This document shows positions 42,180 through 44,241 of a stretch of 44,241 bases of DNA, piece by piece. The position numbers and the translations under genes are program-made. The stretch comes from a virus: positions 1 through 44,241 of IMG/VR virus record IMGVR_UViG_3300049825_000297. The stretch is one strand, 5' to 3'. Each line of letters opens with the position of its first letter. Positions within the stretch are counted from its first letter, which is position 1. Below the pieces are notes generated by a model. The model ran no database searches, was not told where the DNA came from, and saw only the letters and a program-made list of their open reading frames with translations.

Positions 42180-42198
42180 AGATGATAAGCTCCTTCAT
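42106..42198 (-). CDS. 30-aa single-pass membrane microprotein
   Basis: A 30-residue frame, MKELIIYGTLALTFYACIAV then IAGLLLGGPA, is one hydrophobic helix with a charged start. Its ATG overlaps the preceding stop as ATGA. It lies within the 5' part of the 107-aa gene in a different frame. Possible membrane-acting early protein; function unknown. Confidence 0.5.
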   Translation of the reverse strand: MKELIIYGTLALTFYACIAVIAGLLLGGPA

Positions 42199-42479
42199 TT
42201 CCGGGCCGCCTTGCGAAGGCCTACACCATTGAGCCAACCTTCGCGGGCAGCAATTGATACACAATTTGTTGAAACATTGAGGGCTCGAGAAGCTTCACCA
42301 TGACTGCTGTAGGTTACTCCGCGGATAGTTACCTCTCGTCGAGTTATAGGTTTTGTGAGGTCGTCAATGCGACCTTGATCGAGTGCTTTGCGGATGGTTT
42401 GAGGTGAACAGCCGATTTTTCTGGCCGCGTCCTTGATGGAGGGGTAGATAATTCCCCTGATTCTTATTGGTGTAGCCAT
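42195..42479 (-). CDS. Duplicated helix-turn-helix small protein (NUMOD1-like)
   Basis: A 94-residue protein made of two similar units, each strand plus helix-turn-helix: IRGIIYPSIKDAARKIGCSP (then QTIRKALDQGR) and IRGVTYSSHGEASRALNVST (then NCVSIAAREGW). This resembles NUMOD1-type DNA-binding repeats usually attached to homing endonucleases, but no nuclease is attached. It is a candidate regulator or orphan DNA-binding protein. Confidence 0.7.
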   Translation of the reverse strand: MATPIRIRGIIYPSIKDAARKIGCSPQTIRKALDQGRIDDLTKPITRREVTIRGVTYSSHGEASRALNVSTNCVSIAAREGWLNGVGLRKAARK

Positions 42480-42838
42480 TAATCGAACCCCAAATTGTGC
42501 CGAGCTTCAAGAACGTCATCGGACAGATCATTGGTAATAGGGTCGTCAAGGTTGATAGGGTACCCGTACGCATCAAAGAACTTCGCTGGAACGACGGGAC
42601 GCGGGATTATTTCCAGCTCTGCCCCCCGGCGACGAACGATAAGGTGGTCGTATGTGGACGAGGCCGGGAGGCCGGGTACGAGGCTGACGCGAAGTTTGGC
42701 GCGAAGCGCGTTGAGGCGTTGGTTGACGTAGATGGCTTGGGACTCGGTTTCATATACCATCTTGAGGTAGCCGGTTTTCTCAGCCGTGGCCCAAAGTGGG
42801 GCAACGTCGGAATAGGTTGAGATTGGGCGCGGGGGCAT
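42479..42838 (-). CDS. 119-aa protein, unknown
   Basis: A 119-residue protein: helical, charged N-terminal half (MVYETESQAIYVNQRLNALR) then beta-like segments (YDHLIVRRRGAELEIIPRPV) and an acidic C-terminus. Not recognised. AAAGGAG precedes the ATG; the TAA shares one base with the next ATG. Confidence 0.65.
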   Translation of the reverse strand: MPPRPISTYSDVAPLWATAEKTGYLKMVYETESQAIYVNQRLNALRAKLRVSLVPGLPASSTYDHLIVRRRGAELEIIPRPVVPAKFFDAYGYPINLDDPITNDLSDDVLEARHNLGFD

Positions 42839-42841
42839 TAG

Positions 42842-42901
42842 TTAGGCTCCTTTGTGGGGTGGGCGGCGATAGATCAGAAAAGCAAGGGCTCGGTAGGTCA
42901 T
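42842..42901 (-). CDS. Possible 19-aa microprotein
   Basis: A 19-residue frame (MTYRALAFLIYRRPPHKGA) begins with an ATGA overlap with the stop of the gene upstream and ends 3 bases before the next ATG. The coupling pattern is the same as for confirmed neighbours, but it may only be leader or spacer; the ribosome binding site of the next gene lies inside it. Confidence 0.3.
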   Translation of the reverse strand: MTYRALAFLIYRRPPHKGA

Positions 42902-43296
42902 GCTACGACCTCCTCGGCGATGTATTCGTGCAGGGTGAGGTTCATATCGTGGGCCAGTTTGCGGAACTTGTCGGTGATATGCTCACAAAAAACGTCTCCT
43001 TTTAGGTGAGAAGTGTCATGAATGTGTTGAATGCTGACAAGCAAATTAACATTCTCGATCATCCAGTCCGGGAACAATTCCGGCTTTGCATTAATCCAGC
43101 TAGCAATTTCGGTTCCATAGCCGAGTTCATCGGGGTTATCCAACCGCCGAGCAAATTCATCATCTTCGATCAGTAGCCCGATGCCGCAGGCTGTGCCATT
43201 CGGGCCACGGTAGAGGCAGGTTCCTGAACCCCACGATTCTTGCCCCTGCCGCATCAGGCCAAGGTACGACTTGTTAATGATTTCCTGTGGTGTCAT
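42898..43296 (-). CDS. 132-aa protein, unknown early protein
   Basis: A 132-residue protein (MTPQEIINKSYLGLMRQGQE ... ASWINAKPELFPDWMIENVN, LHEYIAEEVVA). It has a Cys/Gly stretch GSGTCLYRGPNGTACGIGLL, which is typical of small phage proteins with an alpha-helical fold but unassigned. Start at 43296 with AAAGGAGA upstream and ATGA overlap with the previous stop. Confidence 0.68.
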   Translation of the reverse strand: MTPQEIINKSYLGLMRQGQESWGSGTCLYRGPNGTACGIGLLIEDDEFARRLDNPDELGYGTEIASWINAKPELFPDWMIENVNLLVSIQHIHDTSHLKGDVFCEHITDKFRKLAHDMNLTLHEYIAEEVVA

Positions 43297-43523
43297 TTCT
43301 GATCTCCTTTGAGTGCGGCAACGGTAGCGTTGCACAGATTGATATATTTCGTTACCGCTTCTCCGCGGGCTTTCTCAATCGCAGCGACTAAATCGCTGCT
43401 GATCTTTGCAACTGCGCTGTTGTGTTCTGCGATCAACTGATCGTATTTCTCGATCATTGGAAAGGTCTGATCCATGAACTTGAGATTTTCGGGGCCGATT
43501 TGGAAAATCTTTGGCTGGGTCAT
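43293..43523 (-). CDS. 76-aa helical protein, unknown
   Basis: A 76-residue mostly helical protein (MTQPKIFQIGPENLKFMDQT, then MIEKYDQLIAEHNSAVAKIS and DLVAAIEKARGEAVTKY). No family recognised. Its start overlaps the upstream stop, its stop overlaps the downstream start. Confidence 0.6.
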   Translation of the reverse strand: MTQPKIFQIGPENLKFMDQTFPMIEKYDQLIAEHNSAVAKISSDLVAAIEKARGEAVTKYINLCNATVAALKGDQK

Positions 43524-43744
43524 TTATTATACCCCAGGATTTCATTGATGTCCGTGATCGCCTCGGCGTACGCGCCCCGCTTGTAGGCTTTCTTTGTGTA
43601 GAACATCGCCTTGGCGAGGATGGCGGAACCGGAAAGCTGGCTGTTCCGCATACCGAGGGCGAGAAGCTGCAAATGCCCGCGAAGCATGGCGAGGATCAGG
43701 CGGTCCCGAACGGGGTCTGAAGTTTCCACGGGGCTATTCACCAT
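43520..43744 (-). CDS. 74-aa helical protein, unknown
   Basis: A 74-residue helical protein (DRLILAMLRGHLQLLALGMR, ILAKAMFYTKKAYKRGAYAE). No family recognised. It overlaps the membrane protein gene by 11 bp and the next gene by ATGA. Confidence 0.6.
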   Translation of the reverse strand: MVNSPVETSDPVRDRLILAMLRGHLQLLALGMRNSQLSGSAILAKAMFYTKKAYKRGAYAEAITDINEILGYNK

Positions 43745-43874
43745 AAGCCTCCGTGCATTCCATATCCGTCACGCACTCGCGCGGTTCGGGGGCAAGCAGG
43801 GCGATGCCGAAAATTAGCACCACAAAGAATAGAGTTATGAAAATAAACTCGATTCCGAAAATCATATATTTCAT
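43734..43874 (-). CDS. 46-aa single-pass membrane protein
   Basis: A 46-residue protein, MKYMIFGIEFIFITLFFVVL then IFGIALLAPEPRE, one transmembrane helix with an acidic C-terminal tail containing two Cys (CVTDMEC). AAGGA lies 8 bases upstream of the ATG at 43874. It may sit in the inner membrane; function unknown. Confidence 0.6.
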   Translation of the reverse strand: MKYMIFGIEFIFITLFFVVLIFGIALLAPEPRECVTDMECTEAYGE

Positions 43875-43930
43875 TGGATTGATCCTTGTTGGGCCTGTCT
43901 CGTCAGCACACGCTGGCCGGGCAATGTGGA

Positions 43931-43947
43931 CGGGCCAGTGTGGCCCG
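43931..43947. repeat. Perfect 7-bp hairpin in the early operon
   Basis: CGGGCCA-GTG-TGGCCCG, a compact stem with a 3-base loop, lies in the 79-base gap (43875-43953) between the 46-aa and 34-aa genes. On the minus strand no T-run follows, so it is not a classical terminator there; it could shape mRNA processing or partial attenuation. Confidence 0.45.
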
Positions 43948-43953
43948 TTTCGA

Positions 43954-44058
43954 CTATTTTGCTTTGGGGATGATTTTGAGGCGTCCGTCAACATAGGCGA
44001 TTGCGATATCTGGCACGTTATCCTTTTTACCCGTAGTAAGTGGAATATTGTTTTCCAT
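43954..44058 (-). CDS. 34-aa microprotein
   Basis: A 34-residue frame (MENNIPLTTGKKDNVPDIAI, AYVDGRLKIIPKAK) whose ATG shares one base with the stop of the upstream junction-spanning gene (TGATG); GAAGGTGG lies upstream. Beta-like, basic end. No family recognised. Confidence 0.5.
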   Translation of the reverse strand: MENNIPLTTGKKDNVPDIAIAYVDGRLKIIPKAK

Positions 44059-44241
44059 CACGCCACCTTCGTCATAAACACGACTTGATGATACAAGGAT
44101 TGGCACCAAACGTGGCTGAGGTTTTCGGCGATTTCCACCAGCCTTTTCTTTTGCGCTGTTTGAATGACACCTGGCAAGTTAACCGGGGAAAGTTGGAAGA
44201 TTGTCGAAAGCAACTGGGCCATTACATCAGGGCGAAGACGC
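44058..44241 (-). CDS. Partial gene cut by window edge (joins bases 1-32)
   Basis: An open frame entering at the right edge, 60 residues within the window, ending at 44058. Helical core (MAQLLSTIFQLSPVNLPGVI, RLVEIAENLSHVWCQSLYHQ). If the window is circular it begins at base 32 (71 residues). An internal ATG at 44222 lacks a visible ribosome binding site, favouring the upstream start. No family recognised. Confidence 0.6.
   Translation of the reverse strand, partial: RLRPDVMAQLLSTIFQLSPVNLPGVIQTAQKKRLVEIAENLSHVWCQSLYHQVVFMTKVA

Overview
The window looks like a complete, circularly closed genome of a tailed, podovirus-type bacteriophage of about 44.2 kb. The closure is my inference: a minus-strand reading frame cut by the right edge (44058-44241) continues in frame, with start codon and ribosome binding site, into bases 1-32. 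No integrase, CI-like repressor, single-subunit RNA polymerase, tRNA, CRISPR array or reverse transcriptase was recognised, so the phage is probably lytic and uses host RNA polymerase. The head module (HK97-type capsid protein, Bbp16-like cement protein, Bbp19-like protein, T7-type connector) resembles the Bordetella BPP-1/epsilon15-like podoviruses. A spike-base protein of the Rhodobacter gene transfer agent type and the moderately GC-rich coding suggest an alphaproteobacterial, perhaps Rhodobacterales, host (low confidence).

Layout. Plus strand, 141-24618: one continuous, mostly overlapping late operon: TerS, TerL, small linker protein, portal, Bbp19-like, scaffold, capsid, cement, small protein, tail adaptor, tail nozzle, GNAT-like fragment, three ejection proteins (one carrying a lambda-R-type lysozyme domain), T7-type tailspike, spike-base protein, second large fibre, then a lysis-like set (coiled-coil membrane protein, lipoprotein, holin-like protein). 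Minus strand, from base 32 through 44241 down to 24584: early/replication genes. From upstream to downstream these are a run of tiny genes (several too short for routine calling), a UvrD-like SF1 helicase, a 163-aa gene with its own promoter and double-hairpin terminator, a HIRAN protein, an RHH-like protein, a Cas4/RecB-like nuclease, a Sak4-like ATPase, a putative partner protein, a DUF6378 protein, a ParB-methyltransferase fusion, a UDG-like/3'-5' exonuclease protein, tail genes, a DUF1937 protein, a family A DNA polymerase, a DUF3987-like ATPase and an 88-aa protein.

The most striking feature is the DNA polymerase. It is broken inside its proofreading domain. Exo motifs I and II sit in the protein at 32652-33656, while motif III (Y-x3-D) and the polymerase domain sit in the protein at 26033-27571. 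The roughly 5 kb between them encodes a 119-aa protein, a beta-helix tailspike, a long tail fibre and a DUF1937 enzyme, most joined by ATGA or TAATG-type overlaps. Receptor-binding genes have thus apparently landed inside polA, on the early strand, far from the late tail cluster.

A second unexplained signal is an 8-base box, TATGGCTC (reverse GAGCCATA). It recurs almost only in the few intergenic gaps: three copies in the divergent control region (43-77), one after the portal gene, two in and just after a near-consensus sigma70-type promoter at 33684-33712, and one upstream of the promoter of the 163-aa gene. It behaves like an operator for an unidentified phage regulator; small DNA-binding candidates are encoded at 42195-42479 and 38116-38304.
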